Shown: piece by piece, positions 42,894 through 55,400 of the stretch | How positions within the stretch are numbered: position 1 is the first letter of the stretch | How the letters are laid out: each line of letters starts with the position of its first letter | From: Patagioenas fasciata | Lineage: Eukaryota > Chordata > Aves > Columbiformes > Columbidae | Length of the DNA: 64,000 nucleotides | Assembly (NCBI RefSeq): GCF_037038585.1 | Contig: NC_092560.1 | Span: 54,968,049-55,032,048, forward strand | Reading direction: 5' to 3' | The notes under the pieces: model-generated | Databases searched by the model: none | Told to the model about the DNA's origin: nothing | The model's input: only the letters and a program-made list of their open reading frames with translations | Position numbers and translations under genes: made by a program

Positions 42894-44864
42894 CTGTGGG
42901 GCAGAAGAGACATGGGAGACCAGGCAGGGTGGACTCCTCGCACGCCCTTCTAGATATGGGATAGAGGGAACACTTCTAGGAGCTCCATAGGCCACCTCCT
43001 CAGCCATTTCTCCTTGCTCTTTTGGCAGGCTGGGACACGAGACTCCGCAAGCCTGGGGAAACATCCTGGCCCAGGGAAAAGTGACGCTGAGCACTTCTCA
43101 GTTGCAAAGGCAACAGGCGGCCAGCAGCTTGCCAGCAGCCTGGCTTGTGAGCCCCGCCGGTTGGAGCAGGCGTCTAGCCCATCATCCCAGCCACTGCCCA
43201 GGAGCGGGCCCCAGGACACAGAGGATCCAGTGGGGATACTCACTGCAGCCAGTAAAGGAAACCACGTCTCCTCGCCAGCAAGTCCCTCTCCTGCAGGTCA
43301 ACACAGAGCAAGGACACTTGTCAAGCACTGCCACATGGTCGGGACAGCCGGAGTTACACGGTGCTGCCGACCTCTGCCTTGAGCAGGAGCGTAGCCCATG
43401 GTGGCTGTGCCCTCCATGGACCCCTCTCCCCAGGGAGACCCACGCTGGCCAGGGGCAGTGGCTGGCACACGCTCTCCCGCTTACCATCTGCTCTTCCACC
43501 ACCTCTGGTAGCGCAGTCTCTGGTGTCTCAGCCTCCTTCATCTTCTGCAGATGGCTGGGGGCAACAGGGCTTGGTTGGATGACTTACAGACCTCCACGGC
43601 CACGCAGGGGTTCCCCTTCCAAACGTACGCCACCCCAGGCAGGGATTGGGCTCCCCTGTCACACCCCCCCCCATGGCCTGGCTCCAGCATTCGCAGCCCC
43701 GTCCCTGCGGGTGCTGCAGAGACACCCTGGAGACCCGTGTGGGGGGAGAGGCCCAACTCACCAGGCCTCTTCCTCCTCCACCTCCTCTTCAAAATTACGT
43801 ATTTCCCGACGCAGCACCTGGGAGTCAGAAGAGTTGCGAGTGCCTGAGCGCGCTGTGGCTCACCGCCAGAGCCACCTCCGCAAGGGCCTGTGCGCACCCC
43901 CCACCCATTTTCATCCAGCCCTTTCGGCTTTACCTCGGTCTCCTTAATAGCCTGGTGCAGCAAGTCCACAGTCTTTGCGTAGCGCCTTTCCTCCTGCTAA
44001 ACAACGGGTGCATCATGCGGGCAGCTGGGCTGGGACACCCTCCTGCCCCAGGACCATGCCCGCTCGGGCCTCCTTCTCCCCTCTACCTGCTGCGTCTCTT
44101 CTCCTCTCGCGCCTCCCTCCAGACATGCCGCCTCACACTGCTCCTGCGGGACAGGAGGGCAAGAGGAGCAGCCATCAACTGGGGCACAGGGACAGCCCCA
44201 CCAGTGCACTCTCCTCGCCATTATCCCCTCTCCCAGCTCCCTTCGGGCATCACCTTTGCCCCCCTCACGTCCCCTCTCCTTCCCAGCCCTGCAGCCACTG
44301 TGGGCAGACAGAGGGACCCCCGTGCCCAACTTGGGATGCAGTCCACGTCTGGACATGGTCCTGAGCACCTGGCTCTAGGTGAGCCTGCTTGAGCAGGGGC
44401 ATGAGATGAGACACCACCATCTCCAGAGGTCCCTTCCAAGCTCAACCAGTGTGTGGATCTGCGAACTCACCTCACACTGGGCCAGCAGAACCTCCAGCTG
44501 CTGGAGCACCTGCTGGCAGTTCTCGTAGGACGCTGCCACAGCAGAGTTCTGCAAAGAGGAGCCACATGGAGTCATTGAGCCCCTGACACAGGCTGAGCTG
44601 CTGGAGCTGGGGGAACATGGGCAGAGGAGGGGACACTGACCTCCTTGCTCAGCAGCCCTTCGCTTTCCTTCAGCTCCTTCTGGTTTCCCTGCATGGGGAG
44701 AGGAGGGGTCAGGGGCTGAAATCTCACAGCCCCAGTCCACGGCGACAAGAGGAAAACTCCACACCCACCAGACACTGCAGTGTCCCCCTTCGCCCTTGAG
44801 TCCCAGGAGAATCCTGAAACAGGCACTCCTCGAACATGTAAAGGTCTTCCTCCAACATGTTCAT
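42692..44864 (-). CDS. TMCO5-like gene: coiled-coil protein with C-terminal membrane anchor (spliced)
   Basis: Nine minus-strand exons join in one frame: 44769-44864 (possibly longer 5'), 44641-44688, 44471-44548, 44087-44143, 43934-43993, 43762-43817, 43485-43554, 43244-43290 and 42692-42893. All introns are GT-AG (donors GTGGGT, GTCAGT, GTGAGT, GTAGAG, GTAAAG, GTGAGT, GTAAGC, GTGAGT) and the phases agree. From the first in-frame ATG the product is 237 residues. It starts MNMLEEDLYMFEECLFQ, has Glu/Gln/Leu-rich coiled-coil exons (NQKELKESEGLLSKE, YENCQQVLQQLEVLLAQ, TVDLLHQAIKETE, EIRNFEEEVEEEEA) and ends in a membrane helix and a 40-residue tail. This layout matches the transmembrane and coiled-coil TMCO5 family (human TMCO5A, 288 aa, testis-biased). 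The family call is by architecture and weak similarity, not by a search. An upstream exon may supply the true start. Confidence 0.65.
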
Positions 44865-44965
44865 CTCGATTTCCTCACTTGTGTGTCCTGAGACTGCAAA
44901 GTCTGAGGGACACGGCTGTGGGCACTGTTGGGCACAGACACAGTTGGGGACGCTTCCCAAGAGCA

Positions 44966-45216
44966 CCCGCAGCCGCGCTCTCTCGCGCGCAGGACACGGC
45001 CACACACGTGCACGGTCAGGGAAGACCAGGGCCTTCCGCTGCACAGCGAACACAGGACAGGTCGTTGGCGACTGCTCTCCAAACTCCTGCCCCGCAGCCG
45101 CGCTCTCTCGTGCACAGGACACGGCCACACACGTTGCACAGTCAGGGAAGCCCAGGGCCTTCCACTGCACAGCGAACACAGGACAGGTCGTTGGCGACTA
45201 CTCTCCAAACTCCTGC
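44966..45216. repeat. Tandem duplication of a 125-bp GC-rich unit
   Basis: Two adjacent units begin CCCGCAGCCGCGCTCTCTCG at 44966 and 45091. They are 125 and 126 bp long, differing by one inserted T and a handful of substitutions. The pair lies directly upstream of the first recognised TMCO5-like exon. The minus strand is open through both units in frame with that exon, but I read this as GC-driven rather than coding. Confidence 0.9.
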
Positions 45217-45544
45217 CCCGCAGCACCGAAGTTCTCCTCCGAATGCTTCCCCACCTTGGGGAGCAGCCGCTTTTATTGCCACCAGGGTGCCCATGTCACA
45301 AACCCACAGTGTCATCGTGGTGACAATGCCAGCGCTGCCCATTGTGACACGGCCCTCCTCTCCGCAGGGCTGGTGCCAGGAGCAGATTTGGGGTCCAGCT
45401 GCGGCCGCAGAAGGAGCAGGGCTTCCCTCGCAGCACCCACTCTTAGCGCACAGGCGGGAGCGAGTGCAGGCGCCACGTGTTGGCGTCTCCCTGTGGGCTT
45501 TGCCTGTTCCTTGACCGTCCGGCTGCCTCAGCTCCCCAGCCCAG
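45217..45544 (-). promoter_or_regulatory. Putative upstream/promoter region of the TMCO5-like gene
   Basis: This is GC-rich sequence between the tandem duplication and the right-hand CR1. It holds an inverted pair TGTCACAA (45294-45301) and TTGTGACA (45342-45349) and GTCATCGTGGTGAC between them, which could be a half-site cluster for CRE-type factors. No TATA box was seen in the expected place. The assignment is by position only. Confidence 0.3.
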
Positions 45545-45840
45545 GATCAAGCAGGAGCCAGGCTGCGCATGTGCTCCCAGCCAGCAAGGGGTATTGGGTT
45601 CAAACTGGAACACAAAATGTTCCACTTAAATTTGAGAAGAAATACCTTCTCAGTGAGGGCGACAGAACACTGGAACAGGCTGCCCAGGGGGGTTGTGGAG
45701 TCTCCTACTCTGGAGACATTCAAAACCCTCCTGGACACATTCTTGTGTAACCTCATCTAGGTGTTCCTGCTCTGGCGGGAGGATTGGACTAGATGATCTT
45801 TTGAGGTCACTTCCAATCCCTAACATTCTGTGATTCTGTG
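45545..45840 (+). mobile_element. CR1 LINE 3' end (plus orientation), right flank of the GC-rich island
   Basis: Homology to the CR1 3' end starts at about GGATCAAGCAGGAGCCAGGC and is clear from TTCAAACTGGAACACAAAAT onward. It runs through GAACACTGGAACAGGCTGCC and GACTAGATGATCTTTTGAGG to the tail ATTCTGTGATTCTGTG. It closely resembles the last 300 bp of the copy at 41566-42334 and has the same orientation. Confidence 0.93.
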
Positions 45841-48431
45841 AAGAAATATTTGGAGAGATGCAGCCACCCGATTTCCAGTTTTCACCAGTCCCTTAGAGGC
45901 TGTTCTGACTGTGCATGGGCAGTTTGCAGCATCATCTGACCACGCTCCCTGTTATCTGCGTGGTTCCCAAATTCTCCGCTGGCTCTGGTCGCCGAGAGGA
46001 TTCCTCCACCAGGAGAGGACAGGGCGCAGCAGTCCCATGTGCAGCACGTCTGTTGCAGCAGTACATAAAAAGGGCTAATGAGAGACTGGATTTGTCTGTA
46101 ACAGTAGGTTAAAAACAAGAGACTGGTGGACAGATTTCAATCCTGAATCAGGACTTCATCATCTGCTTGGAAAACTCTTTTCTAGGACTTGACATTTTCA
46201 GGTCCTTGATTTTTGTGCACCTTGACCTGGCTACTGTGCAGTGGTTGGACTCACTGCTTTACCTTTCAGATAGGAACATAAATGAATCACAATTGTTGTA
46301 TCTGAAGATTTAAAAAAATACAATACCATTCATTATGTTTGAAATAATTTGTTACTCTGCCATTGAAATCTACCCATTATTAATGTCTAAAAAAAGTATT
46401 TTCTTTTTTTTTTTTTAAATATTCATCATATATCACAACTGCACTGCTTTTCTAATATAATGCTGAATTACACTTAGAGTGTTTTTCAAAGAGCTCCACA
46501 GTTGTTACAAACATCCCTTTGCAAAAAAAAAAAAAAAGGAGTATTACTGCTATGCTCACATTACTCATCGATGATGCTGAAAATGGAAAGTTTTCTTGAC
46601 TGTAAGTTTTGTGCAATAAATACTGTTTTGCTTTCTTGTATTAGTTAAAAAGCTCAGATGTGAAATAAACTCATCTTTCTTGTGAGTAAAAAAAAACAGA
46701 GAAATGTTTAATAAATCACATTGTGAGTTATATTTTGTTGCCCTAATCAACTTGCTATCTGCACTATTTAAAGGTTTGAGGTTGTTTTTTTTTCCTGCTG
46801 AGGATACCTAGCTAAGCAGTATGTTGAGGCTAGTGAGCATCTTCCAGAAATCTCCTTCTTACCAGTGGATCACAGAAAAATCCTGAAAAACTTTTAAACT
46901 GTAAAGGAGTACATGCTGAACCAGCTTTTTTGCTTGTTTTGGCTGTCCTTTGATTTAAATTACAATAATAATTATAATTTAGTTACTGATGCCAAAGTAT
47001 GCATTAACCTGTTGGATTAACACTGTAATACTTGCATTTAGATATCATCTTGTGCTTGTAAAAGTGCCTTTCACTTGAGAAGCTCTAAACGTTTCGTACA
47101 TTGAGCATTGTTACTAGCAGAGTCTGCATGGAAGTTCTGAAGAACTTGGTTTTTAGAGATTAAAAATAAAGAGGATTTGACCTGTAAATGACTCTGAAAA
47201 TAAGGTGCTTCAGGAATAAGAGGTAAGGAAACAGAAAAGTATCTCGATTTATGCTATTGTTGTCAATACAGTATGTTCTTTTCTTAAGCGGAATTAAAGA
47301 AAAATACCAGTACATCTTGGTAATTTAATGCAATTATGTAATTTGTTTTATCTTAGAATTTGAGTCACAGTCTAGATGATAAATAAAAATGAGTTTGGGA
47401 GCATTACCTACTAGGTGACTGTAATGCAAAACTATCAGACAATTTTGTAGGTCATACAATTGCTGTTCATGTAAAATTGCACTATATGCATTGGAAAAAT
47501 CGGTGACCATATAGCTAATAATTAACTTCTAAGTTCATTTAATTCACAGGTCTTAAAAAAAAAAAGAAAAAAAAGAAAAAAAAAGAAAAAAAAAAAAAAG
47601 TGGGGTTCAGTTTTTTAAGATGGAACCAGATAGAGCTATATATTGTCTAGAACATTAACTTCTTGCAAACATTCTCTGCTTGGTAAAATATAAAAGAACA
47701 TTAACATATTCTTCCTCCTCTGCAGTCTAATTCAAATTATTTTAGAACTAGTTTAACTTCTGACAGCTGAAATGCATACATTAGCTAGCTAGAGCCATCT
47801 GCAAGGCAAACACATTCTTACCTCAATGTTTCTAATTGGAACATGTTGTCTTTCAGGAACCATCAGATGCCATGCTATGACTGGTAACAAATTCTGGAAT
47901 CACGTACATCCCCAAGGATTTATAATCTGCTTGGACTACGGACAGGCTTTTGTGAATTTCAGTTATTTACACACTTAAGATAGTAAATTTAATCATAAGA
48001 AGAGTTAATACCCCCAAAACAAGGATTAATTTAGGGAAATCGGGATTACACAAAATTCTTTAAAGTATTATTTTTCACTTTTCATCGAACAGGATGGTCA
48101 CCTAGATTTTTATGTCAATATCTAACATCCTTTATTTTACACAGGTAATACAATGAGCCTATTTGAGATTTCCCTTCTGCTCAGTCTCAATTTCATTCTC
48201 CAGCTCAGAAATAATGGAGTACATTACATGGTGAGCATTTTTATACTAATTTTTTTATGACAGAGTAAAAAGGATTTTAAATAATTAATTTTTAATGCTT
48301 GTATCAATATCAAATGACTTACCATGATCTTTTTATTGTTGGCATTTACTTTTTCTGCTTCATGGTCTTATTTGAGGATAAAAGATTACATGTGGAGTAC
48401 ATTTTAAGCGATTGCCTGATTGCATTTTAAT

Positions 48432-48528
48432 GCCTTACAGGAAACGTAGAAGTATTTCAACTGAATGTTGAAAATGTTTGATGGAAGATGTTTGATGGAA
48501 AATGAAATAGATTATATATTAAGTTAAA
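48432..48528 (+). repeat. Unnamed diverged repeat, copy 1
   Basis: GCCTTACAGGAAACGTAGAA, then TATTTCAACTGAATG and TTTGATGGAAAATGAAATAG with ATTAT match the segment at 50335-50410. Copy 1 also has a small internal duplication of TGTTTGATGGAA. Confidence 0.7.
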
Positions 48529-50334
48529 ATGATACCTAGTGAAAAGTCAGAATATAATTACTGCAGTTTTCTCATCCTAAAACCAAACTGCAAATTTAAA
48601 TCAGCCATCACTAATAGAGGGTCATAGTGATATGTATCACTTGTATAACAGCAATCTAGAAAACACAGGAACAGTTGTATTTCACTGGTAAATTAGTATT
48701 GAGATGTCAAGGGCATGAACTGAAGGAATTTTTCCAAAGTTTATAAAGCAGAATGGATATTTCAAAATGTGGTAGAGGGAGGGCAGCATTGCTGATGAGA
48801 GACAGAGGAGTATCTGGTTGGGATATGCTGTAGTACTGAGGTCTAGAACACTTTTAAAACTCAAAAACTACTTAAGTACACACAGGATACTGACTGCTGC
48901 TACAATATTAAAGAAAGTGCTATCAGATATATTTGACATTTCCAACCATCCTGTTGGATCTTTTTCAGCAGTAAGATTTTTCACGTGCCATGAACAATCC
49001 TGAATGAAGGAGCATGCTTTCTCACTCAAGGACTAATTTAGAAAACCAGGCCTAGACGGGCTGAACCAGGACCTCAAGGGCTTTCATCTTCACAGAGATG
49101 ATGAGCAAATAGGTTCATGAGCCACTCTTCTGTTCTTGTTCTCATTTCCTACCAGCCTTGAAAGATGCTGAAGGGACTAGTCAGCTGCTTTCTAGGCAGT
49201 GGTCAGTAAAATGGCTTTGCGGCATTAACAGTGATTTTCCTTTTTCTAGGCCAGGCTGAAAGGCATCCACTACCTGTCACTGTACCTCCCTGGCAGCGGC
49301 TGCTGTCCTTTGCTTATCTGCTACTTTACACCTTCATGGTTGGTGTCTTGCAAGAACTAACTGTTCTCTGGCTCAAGGAATCCTTTATAGAGAACTTCCA
49401 TATCAGGACCCAGAAGTCACTTCGAAAAGATCCTGCGGTTTTGTTTATATCTTGTGCTACAAAGTGTTAACATGCAGTTCTTTGGCAGGATGTATATGTT
49501 CCCTCTGTTTATATTTGCCACAATTTTCATTAAAGGCCCTAAAATAAACTAGGTCACAGATTCTTACCTGGTTGTAAGTTCAGAGTTTCAGGGGGGTATG
49601 TCATGCCTCAGCACATCAACTGTTTGAAATGTAAGAACAGCCCCAAAGGGCAAAAGGTAATGAAAAATAATAGCACATAATTTTGCCTCCTTTGGATAGA
49701 GTTCAGCAATCACAGGCCAAGCAAATGACCTTAATAAAATGCAATATTCAGGAATGTTTTAATGAAGAAGAAAAAATTGTGTCTGCCAACAGTTGCCGTT
49801 GATAACTCCCACAGACTTGCACAGGACACTTGTGCATTAGAGAACACAAGATGAACCTAAAGTGCCAGTGGAGACTGTGAATCCAAAATATGTAGAGAGT
49901 GCCCCATGTGGGATTCAAAGGGCAAGGAAAGCCATTTGGTCTCCCACATAACTTTGTCCTGCCAAGAGCCTTTCCTTAAGAAGAGAGCTCTGAGCTTTTC
50001 GTTCTACAGTGTCCATCTGCTGCCTTGCCCAGAAGCATTCCTCACATCAAATTTGTCACCTTATTCAGCACATATTCTCCAGTGTGTATCAGAGATAAAG
50101 TTTGTCCTGTATGATCTGTCTTTAATAAAATTGTTTTAGTGAAACCACAATATGGAATTACAAATACCTTCAGTCTTCTTTCAGGAACATTATTATTTTT
50201 TTTTAATAAGAAATCACTCTGTAAAAATAAAATCGAGCAAAAAGTGAAATGTCCTAAATAAAATATTATCTTTTATAGTTAAATTTCCACAGCATAACAC
50301 TGGAAAATACTTTAAAATAGGAATACACTTTGAG

Positions 50335-50410
50335 GCCTTACGAGAAATGTGGAAGTGTTTCAACTGAAGAAATTTTTGATGGAAAATGAAATAGATTATC
50401 ATTAAGTTAT
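50335..50410 (+). repeat. Unnamed diverged repeat, copy 2
   Basis: GCCTTACGAGAAATGTGGAA, then TGTTTCAACTGAAG and TTTGATGGAAAATGAAATAG are the counterpart of 48432-48528, about 1.9 kb away. No terminal repeats or coding content are seen. Confidence 0.7.
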
Positions 50411-51627
50411 TTTTAACTTATTTTTAACTAAGTTATTTCACCAAGTTCATTTTGACAGTATTTATTTTCCAGGATTACATCACAGAAGCAAAAAAATCCT
50501 AACAATTCTAAGACACTAGAGGTTTAGTTTACCTTCAGTCATTGAGTAATCAGATGTGGGTAAATTTAAAATTTGAACTGGCTTGTGCCACAAGAAATTC
50601 TGAAAACTCATTTCAGAAATTCCATCAGAATATCTTCTATAGTAATGGGAAAAGGTCGTAAGACAAAAATCCAGTTGCAGATTTATATGAGAAACTAGAT
50701 CTCTACAATGATGGCTTCCATCGATTCTGCTGTGATGTGGATCACTGCTGAAGTCCATCATAAATAGGGGTATTTAAGGTTTATCAGGCTTTGGCTTCCC
50801 AACATAAGAAACCCCAAAGAACCTATTCTGGGGAAAGGTGATCTTCAGTTCTGCATCAGGTCCCTTTAGAAGGACGGCCTTATGCTGGGAATGCCAAACT
50901 GAGGCATCCAAAATCAGGAGGTGCTTTTGGAAATTTTAATACAAAACTCTGCCTGTATAAAAAGCATGTTTTATACTTCAACATTTAAATAATAATAAAA
51001 AGTTTAAATAGTAAATAATTAAGATCTGCTTCTGACAGTAAGATGACTCATACTGAAATAATACAACTCTATTTCTTGTGATTCTTTCCTTGGTACTCTT
51101 CTGAACTTTATCATTAGAGGACTGCAACAACCACTGATTTCAATGACGAAAGATAACACCTTAAAGTTTGAACTGGTACCCAAAGAGAGATTGGTTGTAT
51201 TGACTCAAGATAACAGTGAGAGAAAAAGAATTATAATAGGTTGTTCCAGCCAGAGAATTATGGTTATGTATAGAAAAGAAGGGAAACTGACGCAAATGTG
51301 GGACAAGTTTTTCCAGCATTATAGTGCCTTGTGTTATTAAGAGAAACCATGATGTTTATCTTTTCTGTCTGCCTGCAACTCCACTTGTACAGACCTGGAA
51401 TTCCACAGGGGGACTGTGCATCCCAGTTATAAAGTGGTCAGGGCTGCCAAGGACAAAAGATGCTGAAAACACACCAATGAAAGCAACACAACACACCATC
51501 AAGATGGTTACTTGTCACATAACTGCAACAGCTACTCTTCCTCTCAGAGGTTCATGTTATCAGCACTACTCTTCTTGAAAAATGACAAAATCAAGCAAAC
51601 TCTGCTGCTTCATCAATCTTTTCCCAT

Positions 51628-52465
51628 TGTTGTGCTTTAACCTCAGTCCGCAAACTAGGACCCTGGTAGCCTCTCGCTCACCCTACCCCACCCCTTAAGT
51701 TGGATGAGAGAGAATCAACAGGGAGGAGAGAAACTCATAGGTTAAGAACAGTTTAATAACAAAAAAACCCCCATCACCCTGCACCCCCCACCCCCAAACC
51801 ACTACTCCTGCTACTACAACTACTACAACTACTACAACCTACTACTACTACTGCTACAATAAGGGATACTCAGTGGAATTGCTCTTACTAAATGGCGACC
51901 AATACCCAGCCTGTCTTGTGACCAACAGCCAGTCCCAGAAGTGAGAGCACTCTGTTCTCAAACAGCCGATCCCAGCAGGAGAACAAAGAGGCAAAAGGTG
52001 GAAAGGCTATTGGCCAACTGCAAAATGGCAGAATGGCAAAAGGCTGAACTAACACTCAACTCCTGAACAGAAGAAAATGGAACTGAACTCGCCAACTAAC
52101 TAGCTGAAGAGCCGGTTCTAGCTATTAATATATACAGAGTGTGACATTAATGGTGGGGAATATTTCATTGACCGGCCTGGATGTCAATTTAGGTGTTGTC
52201 CTGTCTGTGCCCTCCTCCTCATTGCTATTCACCTGCAGCTGGAAAGTCGAAAAAGTCCTTGGACTCTTTGGCAACAGCCAAAATATCAGTGAGTTCTTAT
52301 ATTCTTTCATACCAATTCCAAAACACAGCTAGCTACTGAAAATATTAACTCTGTCCCAGGCAAAAATACAGTATTATCACACTACTTTCACACTAAATCC
52401 AAAATAAAAAAACAAGCTAGCTACTAAAAAGTGAATTTTCTAACTGCATGAAGAAAATTAACTTG
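51628..52465 (-). mobile_element. Solo LTR of an avian endogenous retrovirus (minus orientation)
   Basis: The plus strand starts TGTTGTGCTTTAACCTCAGT, the reverse complement of a common avian ERV LTR 3' end (ending in GGTTAAAGCACAACA). The C-rich GCACCCCCCACCCCCAAACC, a CTA/CAA triplet tract at 51808-51860 and GTTTAATAACA follow. On the minus strand a TATA-like TATATATTAATAGC lies at about 52.13 kb. The distal end carries TAACTCTGTCCCAGGC, typical of the LTR 5' end, and a second partly duplicated version (AAGCTAGCTACT and GAAGAAAATTAACTT) follows to about 52465. The right edge is therefore unclear. No internal retroviral sequence is present, and no matching target-site duplication was found. 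Confidence 0.75.
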
Positions 52466-55400
52466 ATTTCACTTAAGCTGGCTCATCCATCTCAATATCA
52501 GTAACTGTGATAATGCTGTTGTGGACATACAATAAATATTTCAGGTGTGGATGTAGCGTACTAGCAAATGTTTAACTTAGATCTCAGCTTCTGTGTGCAG
52601 ATACACAGCTGTGAAAGAACCTGGTGTGCTTCACAGCAGCTACTCCCTGTGCAGCTGCTGCTTGTGAATTTTTTAATTGTGTGAGGGAAGAAAGATGACA
52701 GGACCTTTGGTAGGTACAAGAGCTACAAACCAGGGCAAGGCAAGAAACTCATACACTTCTGAGTGTGCACAAAGTCCCTTTGCCTGTAGAGAGACAAACT
52801 TAGTCTTGACCTGGATTTCTGCCACCTTCAACAGTTAATTGGCCTGGACTAACAGCGCCAGCACTGAGTATTCGTCATTATCAGAATGTGTTAAGATCCA
52901 CACCTTGCTCCAAGATGATTTCTGACAAAAAGCTGACCATTTCCCAGAAAGTACCAAAACAAATAAAAGGCTGGTTGTATGAAAAGAGTTAATCACAGTA
53001 GTAAAAAATCCAACTAACCCTAGCTCCACCCCAAGCAGAAACAGAACAGACAGAACAACAAACACGATATTGATTGAAAAAAATATTAAGATTTAATTCC
53101 ACCAAGCAAAATCTAGTGAAATTAATGCAAAATATTACAAATTACTCTAATTTTATTGCAAACATTTTAATACTGTTGTAAATAAGAAAGAGAAGCTTGC
53201 GGAGCAGGATTAATATAACCAGAAAATTGCTTTCAAAGGACCTGCTCTTGCTCCCACAGATATCAACAGCATTTTACAGGCAGAATTAAAGGAAAACGAG
53301 GTTTGAGCTTTCAAATTGTTATGTATTTTTACAAAAGTATGTTTCCCCAAAAAGCAATAAAGGACACAAAACAGTACATCCATTCTATGCCTTTTAGGTG
53401 TTTTCCTATGATGTATGTCTCTCCGACTTGCATTAGTCTTCATTATGTACATTTGTAAACCTTTAAAATGAATTATCCCCTGGAATTAATAACAAACAAT
53501 ATAAAGTAAAACAGTATAGCCCAAGAAACAGTTTATTATTTAGGCCTTGAAGAAAGGCTGAGCTACACAGTTAGAAATACCATGCAAAATTGTCGCTCCT
53601 TCTAAATTTAGGAAAATATAGCCACCCTCAGCCAACAATTCTTGCTGTAAATGTACAAAAGGGGACAGTATTACATTGTAATTTTCACTCTCTTTTGTTG
53701 CCTTTTTCAGAATAAAATCATGATAACACGCTATTAAAAATTATATAAGTAACTGTTTCTCATCTAATTAGTTAATATCTATATTATGTTTCTTATGTCT
53801 CAATATACTTTGGAATATTTCCTTAAGGATATTGCTTTATCAGATATCCTGGTTAAATAATTTTAAATTACATTATTACTGGAATTTCAGACTATGTCAG
53901 CTAAATTAAAGTAATTTTTCATGACATCTTTTTATTTTAGTATTTTTCGAGATTAAAAGGTAAAAGCAATTTTGGCTTAACAGGTGAAACAGTCTCTCTC
54001 TTTGCTGAGATACGAGCAGTAAATTCACAAGATTAGAGAGACAAAAAAAAATTGCAGTTAGCACCCCAGTCCTGGCAGAGATGAGAAAAATGTTTAAAAT
54101 TATTAATATTTGAGCATACAGACCTACACAGCTGCATGTAGCAAAGCATGAGACTATGATCTAAAACCCCTAGCTTTTAAAAGGTTTGTTCATATAAGTA
54201 TAAAATGGCAAATTCACTAAGCGCTTTACTATAACTTTAAAGCTTTCTAAACATTACACCTAATGCCACCAGTAATAGGGCCAGTCACCTTTACACAGAC
54301 ACAAAGTAATTAGACATACTGTAATAACAGAGAATGCATTTCTGTCACAAACATACCTACATGGTGATGGTGAATTTCAAATATTATATCTCCTTAAATT
54401 TCCATATATTAAAAATAGATGGCAAAAGTTATTTAGTCCAATCAGTATAGTTAGACTTGTTATTTTTAATTCCACACATATATTCTCAAAGAGATTATTT
54501 TATGCAGACTATAGGAAAACTAAGTATCAGTAGCTGATTTACTGCTGCTTTGCAGATTAAGTGAAAGTTTCTAGCCCTGACCATTTTACAGACTATGAGG
54601 CTGACCATGATGGCCCTGCTCCAGCAAAGAGGCATAAGCACATGCTTAATAAAACCCCTGCATTCATTTCATTCCATTCCATCACATTTGGCAGATGGCA
54701 CCTTCCACAACACATTTCTCCTTGTTCTCTGCTAGAACAGGGGAGTACACCACCTACTGAAAAAACACGGGTCTCCCACACAAATCCTGATACCAGAGGG
54801 ACTACATACATATACTCACATGTTTTTCCAGATGAAACCACAGTGTACTTTGCAGGATCATGCCCTTACACATAAAAATGTCTTTGTACCTTCCTGAAAA
54901 GTAAGCTCCTGAACTACCTTGTACCATTCTTCAGCACCCGATTCCCGTACAAATTTCTATTAATAACATCCTTTTCATTATTTAATAGATGTTCTTTCAT
55001 TTGAAAATACTGTGTAAAGCAGCAAGTGTGGAATGACTGCTGAACTGGTTGCAGTTTGATACAGTAACTCAGCAATCTATATATAGAAAAACTATAAAGT
55101 GCTTTAGAATTGTTTCACATGAAAGGTGCAAATAAATACTGTGTCCTCTTTTGTGACCTCCCTAGAAACACATAGTCCTGGTGAGCCCACACTTAAAGAG
55201 TATCCCCAAATTGTTACAGCAATTTAATAATGATACTGATTCCTTAAACTGGAGAATGCTTTTTTCTTCAGTATTAACTGAGGTTAGCGTCTCATGGCAC
55301 CATAGCCAGCAGGCCTGCTGCTTGCCCTCCATTAGCTGTCTTGTGGGATCCAAACACACTCCTCTGGATGGGTAAAAAACGGTATAGCACTACTCTGGGA

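Larger units (their letters stand above)
45841..51627. other. AT-rich noncoding sequence
   Basis: No gene was recognised. It includes an A-rich tract with A8G periodicity at 47553-47600 and the first and second copies of a diverged unnamed repeat at 48.43 and 50.34 kb. Confidence 0.5.

Noticed and set aside
42539..42964. Possible processed retrocopy at the GC-rich island
   Set aside because: The coding sequence is interrupted by eight GT-AG introns and there is no poly(A) tail at its end, so it is not a retrocopy.
43081..45750. Plus-strand frames of 240-297 codons across the GC-rich island
   Set aside because: They are antisense to the TMCO5-like exons and run through its introns; the minus strand has consistent splice sites and the plus strand does not.
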